From assembly GCA_037833965.1 (NCBI GenBank), contig AP031357.1, positions 15,396,001 through 15,460,000 of the forward strand: a DNA stretch of 64,000 nucleotides. The letters run 5' to 3'. This document shows positions 48,001 to 60,963 of this stretch, in pieces. The notes under the pieces are model-generated. The model had not been told where the DNA came from. It worked only from the letters and a program-made list of their open reading frames with translations, and made no database searches. The translations under genes were made by a program, and so were the position numbers. The DNA comes from Marchantia polymorpha subsp. ruderalis (lineage: Eukaryota > Streptophyta > Marchantiopsida > Marchantiales > Marchantiaceae). Positions within the stretch are counted from its first letter, which is position 1; each line of letters opens with the position of its first letter.

Positions 48001-51000
48001 TCATTTGGATATTTATTTTGAAACTTGTGTGAGAAATCCTCTCACATTTAGTCTATTTTGATATTCCTTTGAGGTTTTCTTTCAAATCTAATCTTTTAAT
48101 CTATCATAAAGTTGAAATTTTCAAAAAAATCTTTCTTATCATTTAAAAAAAGATTATTCCGCATTATTTATTTATTTATTTTACATTAATCTGAAATATA
48201 TTACTCGAATTTTATTTTGAACATGCTACTATTAAAACAAAAAGTTGTTATGAATAACATAAATCTAGTAACTTTCAGATAAGCGAATGTTCAACATCCA
48301 TTTCAAGTATTGTAGATTTTTTTATACGAATATCTAAAAGTGTCAAAGTGCACGACTCTAAGGTGTGGATCTTGTGAACTTTAAGACTTGAAAGTTTTTG
48401 CCCACAAGCTTGTAGTGCTCGAAAAAGAGACAAGGTCTCTACTATCGGGGGTGTGGTCCATCCCCTTCCAATTGATTTTTGAGTATTACAAAACTATTAA
48501 ATTATAATATGATTATTTGTATGATCAAAAATAGATTTTAATTTTAGATAATAAATCAACATTTTTATAGAATGTTAAAAAAAATTTCTTGGCAACTTTG
48601 ATATTCAGTTCAATCTCATGTAATCATAAATTTATAAATTTAACTAATTCAATATATGTAATTATTATATGTATCTATCAGTTCATAAATCTAGCTTCAA
48701 CATTTTTTTTTGTTATGGTGGAATTCCACAAAATTTTTAGCATAGCAAATTTTTTATTGATAGTAATTTAAAATTTTCTAAACGTATCAAATAAAATTAG
48801 AATACAATTGATGTAAAGATATTCCTGTTTATTTCATATTCACATGAGATATAAATTATACAATTTCATGTAAGTTACTAATTAGAAATTAAAAGTATAT
48901 ATGATCATCTTGAATTCATCACTCAAGTTATAAATTCTGCACCTCAATACTTTAAAGTGTACAAATCCAAGATAAACCTCTATGAAACTGAAATAAATTT
49001 TTGTTGAAAAAAAACAACTACTTTTGTGTAGTTTTGCAATTTCATATTTGCCACTATAATCTTCTATTTTTTTCATCAACTATACATTCAACTCAATGAT
49101 CAATGTCATTTATTATATACTTTCAAACATAAATGTCAATATAAACTTATTTTTTCATTTCATTTCACAAGACAAATTTTTTTATGTAAATATAAACTTC
49201 TATCGTATAAATTAAAGTCATCGACTATATTTAAAGCATATATTAATAATATTTTGTCTTTTATGATGAACTCAATCAATTTATCAACTTTAATATGAGA
49301 TATTTTGTTCAAAGTTTGAATGTCATTGTTAACATTAAATTTAAAAAAAATTTACATTATTTATTCAATTAGAAACATTCAAATGTTCAGGATTATTTAT
49401 TAATTTTCATTTTCAAAATTATATTTAAACATATAATTTTGACAACTTCAATCATCATAATTAATTTTACATACTAAATATATGATAATTATAGTTTTTG
49501 TTATCAAATATCACGTAGTCAACTTTGTCATCCGATATCTGACAATGTATATTATCATGTAGTTTTAAAAACTATGTGTTAGTTTAATATTTGATATTAT
49601 CAATAATTTTATTATTGATTTTATCATTTATTTATTACCTTCTAAAAATTGTTGAAAAATAAAAAATAAAAAATAAATGTTTTATCAATATGGCTTTTTT
49701 TGTTTGAAGATCAAATATATAAGCACAAATAATATATGTAAAAATAATATATTTAAATATATTTTTGTTGAATTTTTATTTCAAATAAAATCGTATTTAA
49801 ATTCAAACTTTGATTTTAAAAAAGGAAATTTCTTATCCGTAAATTTTCATGAAATTAATATCTAATATTGAATCTCTTAAAAAAATGGTATGAAAGAGGG
49901 TGGTCCAAACCTTGAACAACACTCCAAACCATTGAGTTTATACATACAAACTTTGAGCACTAAGGTCCAAAGTCAAGAGGGAAACAACCCAAATAGTACT
50001 CTAAGTTCTTTAAGCAATCACTTAGTAAAATGATCTTGGAGCCAAGCAAATATCCAACATTTTACCCATTAGTTGCTTTTGCCTAGTTGACGCATCGGAC
50101 AACAGTACTTGTAAGATGGCCTGATAGACTCGTCAATCGTTTTTACATGAAAATTAAAAAATTTTCAAACAATGAAGTCTATTTGAATAAAAATCTGAAA
50201 ATAAGATTTGATAATTAGAAGAATTTTGAACTTTGATTTCTGAAAATATTGTAATTTTCATCAGTTGATTTCAATTTACGTTAGAACAATTTTCTTTCAT
50301 TTTAAGATAATGTTAATTTAATCATATTATTTTATTATTTGATAATTTTATATATGTTGAAAAATCAGTGAAAATATTTTTTGCTATAAAAATCATTTAT
50401 TAATTAAAGATTTCATTAAACTTCAAAAATCTGCTTGCATGTTCATGTTTCATACTCTATGTATTGCACCATATGAAATATTACTTTACATTGTCTACAA
50501 TAGTCATTTGGTTTGACCGCGTTTCAAATGAATAAAAAATTGGACTAAAATATAGAAACATTTTATTCAAATGACTCACATTCAAAATAGTGAATTGTAG
50601 ATGTTTTTTTTTCCTAAAAATCATCTAATTTGACTATAAAAAACTTCAAAGAGCGATATCAAACTTTAGATCCTTACATTCAGATTAATAAATTGAAATA
50701 AAATGTTGGAGATCAAAATTTTCACAAACTCTCTATCCATGTGTATCAAGTTTGTAGTAGATACTTCATCTTTTCCACCATTTTCTTGATTATCTTCATT
50801 GCCACATTGATATTCTTATATCTTTTGATAACCTCTTGCTGATACTTCTCATAAGTGATCTCATTCACATTCAAAAATTTACAAATTTCTTAAGACAGCC
50901 AGATTCATAGTAGATTAATCGTTGCGCTAAGTGTGGTATTTGGCAAAATGTTGATTGGAAAGAGTAAAAAGTTCAAAAAAACTTACGTGATTGAACAAGT

Positions 51001-52480
51001 CTCTAGGCTTGTCATGACAGCAAACAACAAGACCTTGATGTGCCAAAAAATTCACTGTTTTGATAAAAACGGTCACATAAATTAACTTTTTGATCAGCTA
51101 TTTGTTGTTCGACTAACGATTGAATGTGTACTCAATTTAAAAATGCTCGTTGGACAATGATTTCCAAGTAGTCACGTGCGAAGAGTGAGCTAAAGTATGT
51201 TTACTAACATGTGTGCAAATCTTTTTGAGTTATTTTGTTTTATCTTGCAACACCTTGACTTATGAATTGATTGGAAGTTTGGGTATCGTGTGCAAATTAA
51301 TATCATGAAAAGCAATACATCGCAAGCTTTGCAGGGCTGAATTCAAGCTTGGGATGCAAAGCAAATGATTGAAATAAGAATGACAAATTTTTTCACGCTA
51401 TTTTGTAGAAGGATATTTTGACAATTGTGGTTGAAACAATACTTTAGATATGTGGGACTTCAAAATTCCATTCCTCTTAGAGGTGGGTAGTAAAAAACCT
51501 TTGATTATAAACGAATACCGCGCTCAAGCGTGGTCATAAACAATTACTCTGTACATTGACGCTTCGATGCATGAGAGATTAATATAACCGATACATGCAA
51601 ACTTGATTACAACAACAAAACAATCACAACTATACACAGAAGCATGAGAGAATTAGAAAGTTAAATATCAATGAGACACCAAATTGTAAAGTTCGTGGTG
51701 CATTTTCCGTAATGAAAATTTCTAGTTTTTATCTTTTTTTTTTCAATATCTCCGGTTAGGAATTGCATGTCAGAGACACTTCCTTGGGGGCGTACCCCTA
51801 AGCTCTGCCACTATGCGCAATAATGTATTTCTCCATCACTAAGACCAATAAGGTGACCATGTGGCCTTCTTCATCAATGATTTGTTTTACTCAGTGAATT
51901 TTCGGAATAATATTTGCCTTGTGGAAACAAATTTTCAGAGCCCCAACCGACATAGCATTCCATGAGTTCACGACGTAATTGATAACATACAACAAATGAA
52001 CAAGTCTTCTAAATTTTACGCCAACTGCTTTATGTTTTAATGTGCAAGAGTTTGCTTCTAAAAGAGCTTTGATATGATATTAGTTCAAAGATCGTAATAA
52101 GTAAGAACATCTCTCATGAGGGAAAACTTATACTACTTCAACTCAGCAATAATTACCATGTTCATTGTTTGCTTCCAAGAAGTCACATTTGGTGGAGTAA
52201 ATGTTACTCTTATACCATCTTTTCAAATGGTTCAGAGTAAATAGATGGTTTTCCATCTTTTTACTCTGAAGTGTCAAATCATCATAATAGATAAATCTCA
52301 ATAAATTGCATACATGGTAATGATAAAAAAACAATGTATGCAATTTATTGGGATTTATCATTTATTATTATTATAATTTGGTAATGATAAAAAAACATCA
52401 TTACAGTAGATTTCTTGTGCTAGACTGAACCTTTAAAAATGTGAATGTGTAGTAAAAACTTTCACAGTAGCAACATAGTA
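48001..52480. other. AT-rich transposon-derived desert
   Basis: Very AT-rich DNA with less biased patches near 48340-48470, 49890-50120 and 51770-51900 that may be fragments of terminal repeats or non-coding parts of elements. A short minus-strand stretch near 50720-50870 has a coiled, lysine-rich translation but no family match. No gene is supported. Confidence 0.5.
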
Positions 52481-52589
52481 CTCAAACCCAAGCATGTGTG
52501 TTCGAGACCGTAACAACCGTGATGGAGTCGAGAGTTGTCTCGCAAAATTATCAGAATGCGTATTACATCAATGTTTATATCCGTAAGTC

Positions 52590-53720
52590 CGATTGAGAGA
52601 CATGCAATGTAATCAAGGGAGGAGGATGTGCAGGAGTCTCAACGGAGAACAATGGCGACGGATGCTGTCTGAACGTGTGTCCGTCGATCGACCGACGTCG
52701 TCACACCGACAAGGCCACATCCGAGCAGATGCAGCGCAGTGCAACTGGGACCAGACATCGAACACTCGTTCAGCGGCCGGAGAGATAAGAGACGGCGCGT
52801 CCCGGAAAACTTGTGGCGCATCGTGACTCACGCAGGGACCGCAAATGTTCGCCTCGTGCATCGGATGCGGCCGGGACCATTCACCCACGGCTCCATCCAT
52901 CCATCCATCCATCACTCGTCTCCGTCCGCTCCTCTCGACCGACGCCGTCGACGGAAGATTCCCTTCGTCTGGCGCAGGACGGCGAGCATTGAGATGGGGC
53001 TCCCGTGAACGCCGTGCCGGAGAAAGGCTCCGAGGTTTAGGCCCACGTCCGATGCGGACAAAAGAGATCCGCGTCGGCGACCAACGGAATCGGAGGGGCA
53101 ATGAGTAATGTTCGTGAGCCGGGGGTAAGTATTTCGGTTTTGCGGAACTGCTCGCTAGCTCGGGATCGGGCGGGGGCAGTGGCGCACGCTGGGCTCGTGG
53201 TATGAGTACGATGGGGGTCCGCGTGGTTGGCGACTTTTTGCTTTCGACTGTTCGAGCGCAGGAATGGCGGACCGCTTTCCGCCTCGCTTGCATGAATCTA
53301 TCTATCCACTTCTGGAAGGAGCTGGCAGAAAAGAAGCAACGGATTTTATCCGGTGTTCGATCTGATGCACATCCATAGCACCTGGAGGGTCCGCGACCAT
53401 AATGGTTGCAGCAGCAGCAGCAGAGCTCCAGGGCTTTCAGTGCTGATCGCCTGTTCGATCCGGGGCGCCTTGTATTCTTCTGCAAATGCATCGAGCGAAC
53501 CGAGGTCCGTCGTGCGGCCCGCTGGTCTTGACCGAGGCTCCTTGGCAACCTCTGCTCGTGTCGACACCAGAGGCACGAGTGAGATCCGGATTCCAGGACG
53601 TGCCGACTCGAGCCGATTTCTCCTCTCGCGTCCGTCGGCGTGACCACGGAGATGACAACCGGGAAATCTCTTCAAAAAATCGCGCACTTCTGTTTTTCAC
53701 TCCCGGGTAAAATGTTCAGC
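52590..53720. other. GC-rich block with overlapping frames; no coding call
   Basis: The longest frame of the window (344 codons, minus strand, 52613-53647) lies here, but plus-strand frames are open across the same DNA. Its translation is Arg/Ser/Pro/Cys-rich with poly-Cys from an AGC repeat (about 53408-53423) and runs through a CATC microsatellite (52893-52912). I read it as promoter or leader DNA, possibly of the plus-strand transcript downstream. Confidence 0.4.
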
Positions 53721-55864
53721 TAAACGAAGTCGCATCGCGAGTCGGTCGTCGCAGACATGCAAAAGCTCACCTAGAGTCCTGATCAGTACGTCGGAATTTC
53801 ATCCAAGAGGTTCCGAAATATTTTCTAACCTTTGCATGAACTTTGGACACACCGATCAGAACTTGATTTTTGACGCATAATTTCTAATTCCGACATGATT
53901 TTGGACCAAAATTATGAGCAACGCGGTCTGTCTTTGCCAGACTGCCGACTCACAATTATTTCGATAAACGTCGATACATAGTGGATCCCCATGTATGATC
54001 TCGATCCTATAGATTAGTCACGTGCCCGGAGATGTCGACTTTGATCACTTGTCTGGGAGACCAACAATATTACTCCTGGCATGAGAATTCAGCCAATTAC
54101 AGTCTGAGGTATGACGAGGGGACGCCATTGTTGATGGCCTGGTTAGAGCTCTTGGTCCCTCACATCCTCGGGTGCGGCCTGAAAGTAGGTACTTCATACC
54201 CACACTCGCTTTAGCGTCATGAATGAGGACTGGAGCTAGTGCATACCTGATGTGCCTTTGCCCGACGTGTACATGGCCACAGTTGTCCCTTGTCTGGCAA
54301 TCAGCCATCTCTCTCGGTGTGGTGGACTGTCTCCGCTTTTGCACATCGCTTTCGGTGTCTCCTGGAACATAGCGTGTGCAACCTGAGCATTTCCCACTGG
54401 ACTGGTGAAGTACTACAAACGATTCGGATAGAGTTTACCCTGCGAAGTAAGATCTGGCGCTTCGGTATCCGAGAGAATGAATAATCCTGTCAGTGTTCAA
54501 CGAAACATCGCTCACTCAGCAGCAGCAGCTTTTTCGCAGCAAATTTGACATCTTTCGCTCTCAGAATAAGTCGAAAGTTACACATGCCGGCCCATGTGCT
54601 GCGGGTGGCTTTCTACCACTTCCGTATCTTCTTTCTATCGCGAGTGTGAAGAAGCTATGGTGGAGTAGATTTAGGTCTCTTGCGTCGCTGGGAAACTGAT
54701 TTTTCCACCTGTGCACTCGTAATGGCATCTGTTCGCAATGATTGTAGCAACGATTCTCTATGGACCAATTATTGACTTTACATGTATTTCTATTCGTCGA
54801 AAGTGGGGTCGTCTGTCTTGATCGTTCTCATTCGCTCAGAAACGCTCCAGTAATTTCAGTCGTCCGACGCTTTTACGAAGTGGATGGCTTCATCTGAGCT
54901 CGGTCTAGGCTTCACTTGTCGCTATTCTAAGCTTTTCATCTTTCGTGAAAAGATGGGCATCTCACAGTAGGCTTGCCATCCCGCAACGAAAGCCCTTCTT
55001 TACCTAACCGGCAAATCTCGGACCATGCTGCGAAAACGCAAACGAAAATCCTCGAGACATGGTCGGCCTGAAATGTTTGTCGGTTAGGTGAAGTATACAG
55101 CAGTAGCTGGGAACCTACTGGTGTCGACCTATGGCCTTCGCATGACTTTATTGGAGAGCTTCCATATTAAACTCAGTGGATGCTTTTTCCAACATATAAC
55201 GCCAGGTCCAAGACCTTTCACAGGTTAGTATGCAAAGTCAAGCTGGGGCTGTTCCTAGCGTGAGCATAGTACCACCCAAAATACTGTAGAGTAATTCATA
55301 TACGTATGTGGATTCACTGAATGGGCATTGAGTGTTTGGGTGATACTCTGCGAAATTTAGCGATGAACTCCCAACCATGTTGAATGAGTGGTGTTGGACA
55401 TTCAGTCTTTTCCCACATCAGATTTTACAGGAACGTATCATGGTCTACATGGGCATGTGATGTGGATGGAATCCAATTATCTTCTTGCGAGTAAAGGAGG
55501 GCAGAAGGTGTTGACTCGAAATCGTTGCAGAGAGTATCATAGTAGGGACTTATGAAGGAAGGACAGGTGAAGACCTGGGGGTTGTTGAGCTGACAACATC
55601 ATGTGAGTGGAAGATTACAGGGTGTTCGTCGACCTCGTCATTCATGCACGGCTTCAGCATATGTCCTAGGCTTAAATCTACCATATGCCAACACCGGATT
55701 ACCTTTCTATCATCTGGTTTGATTCAACCCCTCAGAGACGTCACAAGAAAAATCGCTTCGTTCTCATGGAATCGTTGTAGTTGTAAAGCGTTCTTATCGT
55801 ACTTTTGTGCTGTATTCCATAGATTCAAGTGTGTCAATTTGAGGCTGGTTACGCTGACTACGAT
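53721..55864. other. No convincing gene
   Basis: Mixed composition with short frames. It may hold non-coding leader exons of the small gene at 55.9 kb. No family resemblance was found in any frame. Confidence 0.4.
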
Positions 55865-57511
55865 ATGAATGGATACGTGCCAATCACGATGGCTACCACA
55901 CCACCTCTGTCGCCTGAGCAGATGGAGCAGATAGAGAGTGCCGTCAGGGAGCAAAGGTTGCGCAGCGAACAACTACAGCATCTTCTCCGACCGAACACTT
56001 GGGAAAAACTCGTACGTCAGCCTTTCTTTCACTCCGATGAGCGGAACACGAAATCTTCCCGAAAGACTTCTGCACTGACTATTTACTGAATATTTGTTGC
56101 TGCTCATAAACAATGTGAAGAGTAAGCAAGGTTCTCACTTATCGTCTTCGTCTGAAACTGCGAATATGGCGTCTTGTCTTCTCTGATGCTCGTGACCTTC
56201 TTCGTCGAATCACAGCTCTCATAGTTAACTGCTGAGACTTCTGACCTCTTTCAGGGTCATTTCTAAATTCCGCTTTGCATCTTTGGAACAATGGTCGCCA
56301 TCCATTGCTACCTGGAGTGCCCTGCCGTTACATTCCAACCAACCCCTTGAGAAATTGTCCCACGTCTTGATTGATAATTTCGCAGTAACCTCCCTCAGTA
56401 AATCGTAAATTGCGCAATATGCTCAGGACCAATACATCTCCCTCAGCTCTACAATCATGTCGGATGTCTCTCGTCATTTTCTCACTCGTAGAAACTTGAG
56501 ATATGCTGTCAATGAGTGGAGTATCAAGTCAGTAGAGCATATAGTTGTAGGAGGAATCTTCACAGAATCGACTATCGAGTCTATCGATTGTAGGAGAAGA
56601 ACCGTACTATATCTTCCGGACATCCTAACCTTAAAATTTTGAAATCAGTGTCGGATGTGTGCTCGTTTTGTTAAACATTACAGTGAAAAGTCCATTCCTT
56701 TGATCTTTTGAAGAGCGAGGAAATCTTTGAGAGAATTCTATACAAGAGTCTCGGGAGCCAGGATGCATGCCAGTGTAGAATTTACTTAACAGCAATTCCA
56801 CCCTAATTTACAGTCATCATGGGAGAGAACGTGCTCATCACAACTTGTAAACTAATCAGACGAATTGTTTGTGGTTCGGAAAAGGAAACAGGACTGGCTC
56901 TCTGGAAGAACAGAAATGACGGACCTTACAAATCAGTCCAAGGGGACAAGTTAAATCGATTTATCACCGTAGTAAACCCATTCGTGACACAGGATCTGCA
57001 CTGTTAAACAGCTGAAGGGCTAAAGTTTAATCTGCCGTAATCATTGTTTTCAAGGTTGTAACAAGCTTCAGATCCAATGCACGTGTACGAGAAGAAATTT
57101 GGTGGACTGACGAACCTACATTAAGAGATAGGGACACCTTGAGGATATATTGTACCTCTGACAATTCTACTGACCCCACGTTGAAGGCTACAAAGAGTCT
57201 ACTTGTTCAGTCTCTTCGTGTCACCTTCAAATTGCAAGGTTTTGACCGTTGAGCGCTGAGGTTTCGATTGATTGTTCTCCTTAATGGAACTGGCAAATTT
57301 GTTTCCCAAAAGGTTTTTCCTTCAGCATTTTCCTGCAAGCAGAAAGTCCCCTCTTCAGTCTGTATATGACCTAACGGACAGGATCATTCGCGGTGTCTGA
57401 CAGAGTGCAGCAGGACTATACGCCGCAAGTTTGTGGAAGCTGTCCCAGGAGATGTTGGAAGAGAAAGCAAAGCACCTCGAGAGAAACTTGGGGAAACAGA
57501 AGGTTCACTAG
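55865..57511 (+). CDS. Candidate 84-residue two-exon protein
   Basis: Exons 55865-56011 and 57404-57511 join in phase 0 over a GT-AG intron of about 1.4 kb to give 84 residues. A second ATG at 55889 would give 76. The first part is polar and helix-forming (SPEQMEQIESAVREQRLRSE), the junction region short and hydrophobic (LSAAGLYAASLWKLSQ), and the C-terminus charged (EEKAKHLERNLGKQKVH). The layout is that of a small helical protein with one possible weak membrane segment. I do not recognise it. Support comes from the clean splice sites and non-repetitive composition. An internal exon in the long intron may be missing from the model. Confidence 0.45.
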
Positions 57512-57975
57512 ATTGACCAGTAAACTTCTTGTCAAATCGGCGGCCGTCTTGGTGACAATGAAAATGAGTAACTAGTCGATCTGTCTTTAGAGCCGTCTCC
57601 TACGTTTCTTGCTGGTGGTTTATCTCAACACCAACTGTAACAAAATAATGGTCTCTCTTCATAGTTTGGGAGGTCAGTTTTTCCAGCTCAAGGCGCTGAG
57701 AGCACGCTGGAGTGTTTTGGGCTCTGTCAGAAGAATGAGAGATCAAACGCCAAAGGTTGACAACTCGATAGAAATGTATCACTATCAATAAAACGGTGTG
57801 ATTCTAGACGGTTAACTGGAGGGATCTTTCTGATGGGAAAATTTCCTACCATCAATAATAAACTACAAACCGAAGATGTTCCGTGCATCTCACCATCATT
57901 CGACTTCATTTTCTCTTTGTGTCTCAACTCCGATATTACTTCATCAAGTGCTACTCCATCGGTCGATGTCGCTGA

Positions 57976-58782
57976 GTGGTTGCTGGGGACGGTTGTGGCG
58001 GGCCTGGGGACTTGCCACAACTGCTAACGGCACTGACTGTTCGAAAATCACGCACGAGCAACCCTCTGCGTTGTTTTCATGACTTGCGCACCCTGGAAAA
58101 ATTTTCAGCAGAACCCTCGATTCTGCTCCGGCAGTCCCTGCGAAGGAGAGCCTACGCTCTCTTTGCAAGCAAGCAAGAGTCGGCCAATTCGTTTACCCAC
58201 GATCCTGCATGTGCCGGCAGTCCAAGCAGAAGCTCTTCCGGTGCCTATCAGATTTCTGATGCACAATCGATCCTCCTCGGAAGCGTAGTGGCCACTCTAC
58301 ATCCATCAGAATTGACTGACAACGCATTGAAACCCTTGTCCGGTCTATGCAATCTATTGTTCAAATGCGAGCGGTCCGTGGTTGCTCATCTCGCTGTCAA
58401 CGCAATCTGTTGTTCACTTGCGATCGGGCCGTTGTTTCTCATTCCCAAATCCGGAAAGTGCGTGGAGCACGAGTTCCTCCCGTCGAGCCTCGGCACTCAG
58501 TCGAGAAGAATCGAGCCAAATGAACGAAATGGCTTGAAACTCGAATCTAGTATCCTTCAACCGAAACAACGTAGAAAGCTTCGAATCAAAATTCGAGTGT
58601 TGGAGCACACTCCATGTGCACCATGGTGGAAGATCCAAATGGGGATCTTGGGAACAATTACTCCCCATCCTATGCCACTTAGTGGCGTCTGTGTGGTTCT
58701 ACATGCGGTATCTTCTGCTGATCCGTGGCGACGATGTTATCATGAGCACCGAGGAAGAAAGTATGTGAAGAGAAATACCTGA
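57976..58782 (+). CDS. Unassigned 268-codon open frame
   Basis: The frame is long for DNA of about 50% GC and has a balanced, non-repetitive composition, including a stretch like LGSVVATLHPSELTDNALKP and a basic section near the C-terminus (QPKQRRKLRIKIRV). It opens at a GTG, so if real it is an internal or terminal exon whose upstream part is not identified. No domain is recognised. It may be a lineage-specific gene, a decayed gene or chance. Confidence 0.25.
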   Translation: MVAGDGCGGPGDLPQLLTALTVRKSRTSNPLRCFHDLRTLEKFSAEPSILLRQSLRRRAYALFASKQESANSFTHDPACAGSPSRSSSGAYQISDAQSILLGSVVATLHPSELTDNALKPLSGLCNLLFKCERSVVAHLAVNAICCSLAIGPLFLIPKSGKCVEHEFLPSSLGTQSRRIEPNERNGLKLESSILQPKQRRKLRIKIRVLEHTPCAPWWKIQMGILGTITPHPMPLSGVCVVLHAVSSADPWRRCYHEHRGRKYVKRNT

Positions 58783-60938
58783 TGCCCATGAGAACCACCG
58801 TCGCCATCCAGCAGCATCCAGCGACGGCCCGATGATCTTCTCGCTCCCGACGTTCTTTATGCGATTGTACGAATTTCGGATCCGGCTCTTCTCCGACCTG
58901 TGTTTGAACCAAGCCCTCGGATCGCAGAATCACATTCCCCGGGTCCCCCGTTCTGACAGAAATGCAGGGACCAGCCAAGATTTACTCACGCAATCGATCA
59001 GTCAGTGGGTCAACGAATCAACCATTCTCTCAGTCCTCCTTTGTCTTCTACCGTGGATGGTCTCGTTGCCCCATTCCTGCCGTCAGTGGAATCTCCACTG
59101 TCGAGCAGACAGCTGCAGACACAAATATCCATCGCCTCCTACGGAACGTACGTCCAGGAAAATATCCCAGAGATTCCCAAGTATCCAGGCCCCGGCCCGA
59201 GGGGTTTAAGCTCGGCCTTCCTCCCGAGAACTCAGACCATCTGGATTGCGAAATCAAAGAAAACAGCCTCTCCTCAAACGAGACGACGTTCTCCAAATTG
59301 GTCACAAGAACGGCGAAATGGACCCGAACACGAGTCACCAAAGAGGCCACTGCCACTGGCAATGCAGCTATGCGGGGGAGGGGATGCGATGGCCATGGTT
59401 GATTAGACCGTACTGAGTTGGAGCTGGAAGGTCACGCAATTTTAGGTGGTAGCGGTGGTGGAGGTCGAGGAGGAGGAATCTGGATGTGTGTCATGCTGCT
59501 GCGGAGTAGCAAACGCAGTCTCGAGCTTTCGGTCTGGCTTCCAGGGATCCCGCCATCCCACACTGCGTCGAGTTGAGGAGGGCTGGCGAGCCGTAGGTCA
59601 AATGCTGATGAGGGTCAGCCTTGCATATGATTTGCGTCTCAATTAAGGTAGAGAGCAAGGCGACAACTTGAGCGAAATCAGGAGGTTGAACCCCTGAATT
59701 GTGCATTGTTTCCACTTCACATCAAGACAAAATGTTTCAGCGCAGCACAGAACGCGCTCACATGGTGCTAGAGTGCCTACAGTTGCGCAGTCTGATCGCT
59801 GCCGACTTTCTCCGTGCCTCACACTAAGGCAAGAAATTTATTTAGGGCTGAAGGGCTCGCTTTAGATTCTGGTGATAGGTTTTAGCAATTTCTGCAGATT
59901 AGCCGCATCATCCCCATCATCAGCAGCAGCAGCAGGAGCAGCCTCAACTATGCCATGGTGAATTAGGAGATGAAGAGGACGTAGAGAAGGAAAACGAAGA
60001 CGATGAAGTAGAAGTAATAGCAGGAGCAGGAGCAGGAGCAGCAGGAGGACAAGGAAGCGCAAGAAAGGCGCAGATTGTTTGAGGAGGAGGAGATCAGGAC
60101 AGGAGGGGAGTTTATATGCAGATCAAACCGGATCGCATGCAGGAATGCAGGAATTGGTGAGGGGATGGGATGAGATGCTCATTAGGACGGTTCAGAAATT
60201 AGAGGGAGGGAGAAAGGAGCAGGCCGCTCACGGGCAGGAGCGCAGTCAGTCAAACAATGGTCTGTCCTCATCGTCACCATCACCATGATCCGTTCTAGAA
60301 ACGCATTCTCTTCTGCTTCCACCACTTCACTTTCTTCCATTCCATTTTTGTTCGTTCCTTGTTCTTTTCTTTCGTCGGTCGTTGCGTTTGTTCCTTCGAT
60401 CATGCAATTCAGTTCATGAAATCCAGTCCACATTCACTTCCGCTCCCACTTCCTGACTGTGAGCTGTCCGTGACCTAGTCGAAGATTGCCTGTTGCTGCT
60501 CGACAATTCACTTCCTTCCCTCTCTTACCACCAACATCACAGTCGTACCGGACACCAACCACACATAATTCAATGCTGGGAGTCTGCGCATCAAGATGGT
60601 CCGGAGAGACCACGCCTCTCTCCGCTTCTTCTGGTTCTCCCACAACAGGATTGTTGTCTCGTATCTCCTCCCCTTCGCCTCCGTCTTAGAAGTTTCCTCA
60701 CATCTGCTGCAATTGGAAGTGTACGAAGTGCGTGAGGAGCTAGTTAAGGGCTTTGCTGATTACCGATCAACAGCGACACTTCTGGATCTGTCGCGGTTGC
60801 TATCTGGCTTTATCAGACATATATGTCTCGTTCCGTTTCTTCTCTCTCTGGTAGAGCTTAATGGTGAAGTGGTCGTGGATTGAGATTCTTGGAGAATTGT
60901 GTGAAATAGAGAGGGAGAGTTGGTAGCTAGCCTAGAGA
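58783..60938. other. Upstream region of the F-box gene
   Basis: Frames at 58962-59402 and 59005-59406 overlap in two phases of the same strand; one may be an exon, but I cannot choose. AGC/AGG microsatellites occur at about 59920-60055. The last kilobase is probably the promoter and leader of the F-box gene. Confidence 0.4.
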
Positions 60939-60957
60939 GGGAGGGAGGGAGGGAGGG
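60939..60957 (+). promoter_or_regulatory. GGGA repeat (G-quadruplex type) just before the F-box ATG
   Basis: Five GGG tracts separated by single A bases end seven bases before the ATG at 60964. On the mRNA this is a textbook two-layer-or-more quadruplex former placed where it could slow initiation. Effect on translation is inferred. Confidence 0.6.
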
Positions 60958-60963
60958 AGCCCG

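Noticed and set aside
52613..53647. Longest open frame of the window (344 codons, minus strand)
   Set aside because: The opposite strand is open over the same DNA, the translation runs through microsatellites and is rich in Arg, Ser, Pro and Cys, and no domain is visible. GC-rich composition explains it.
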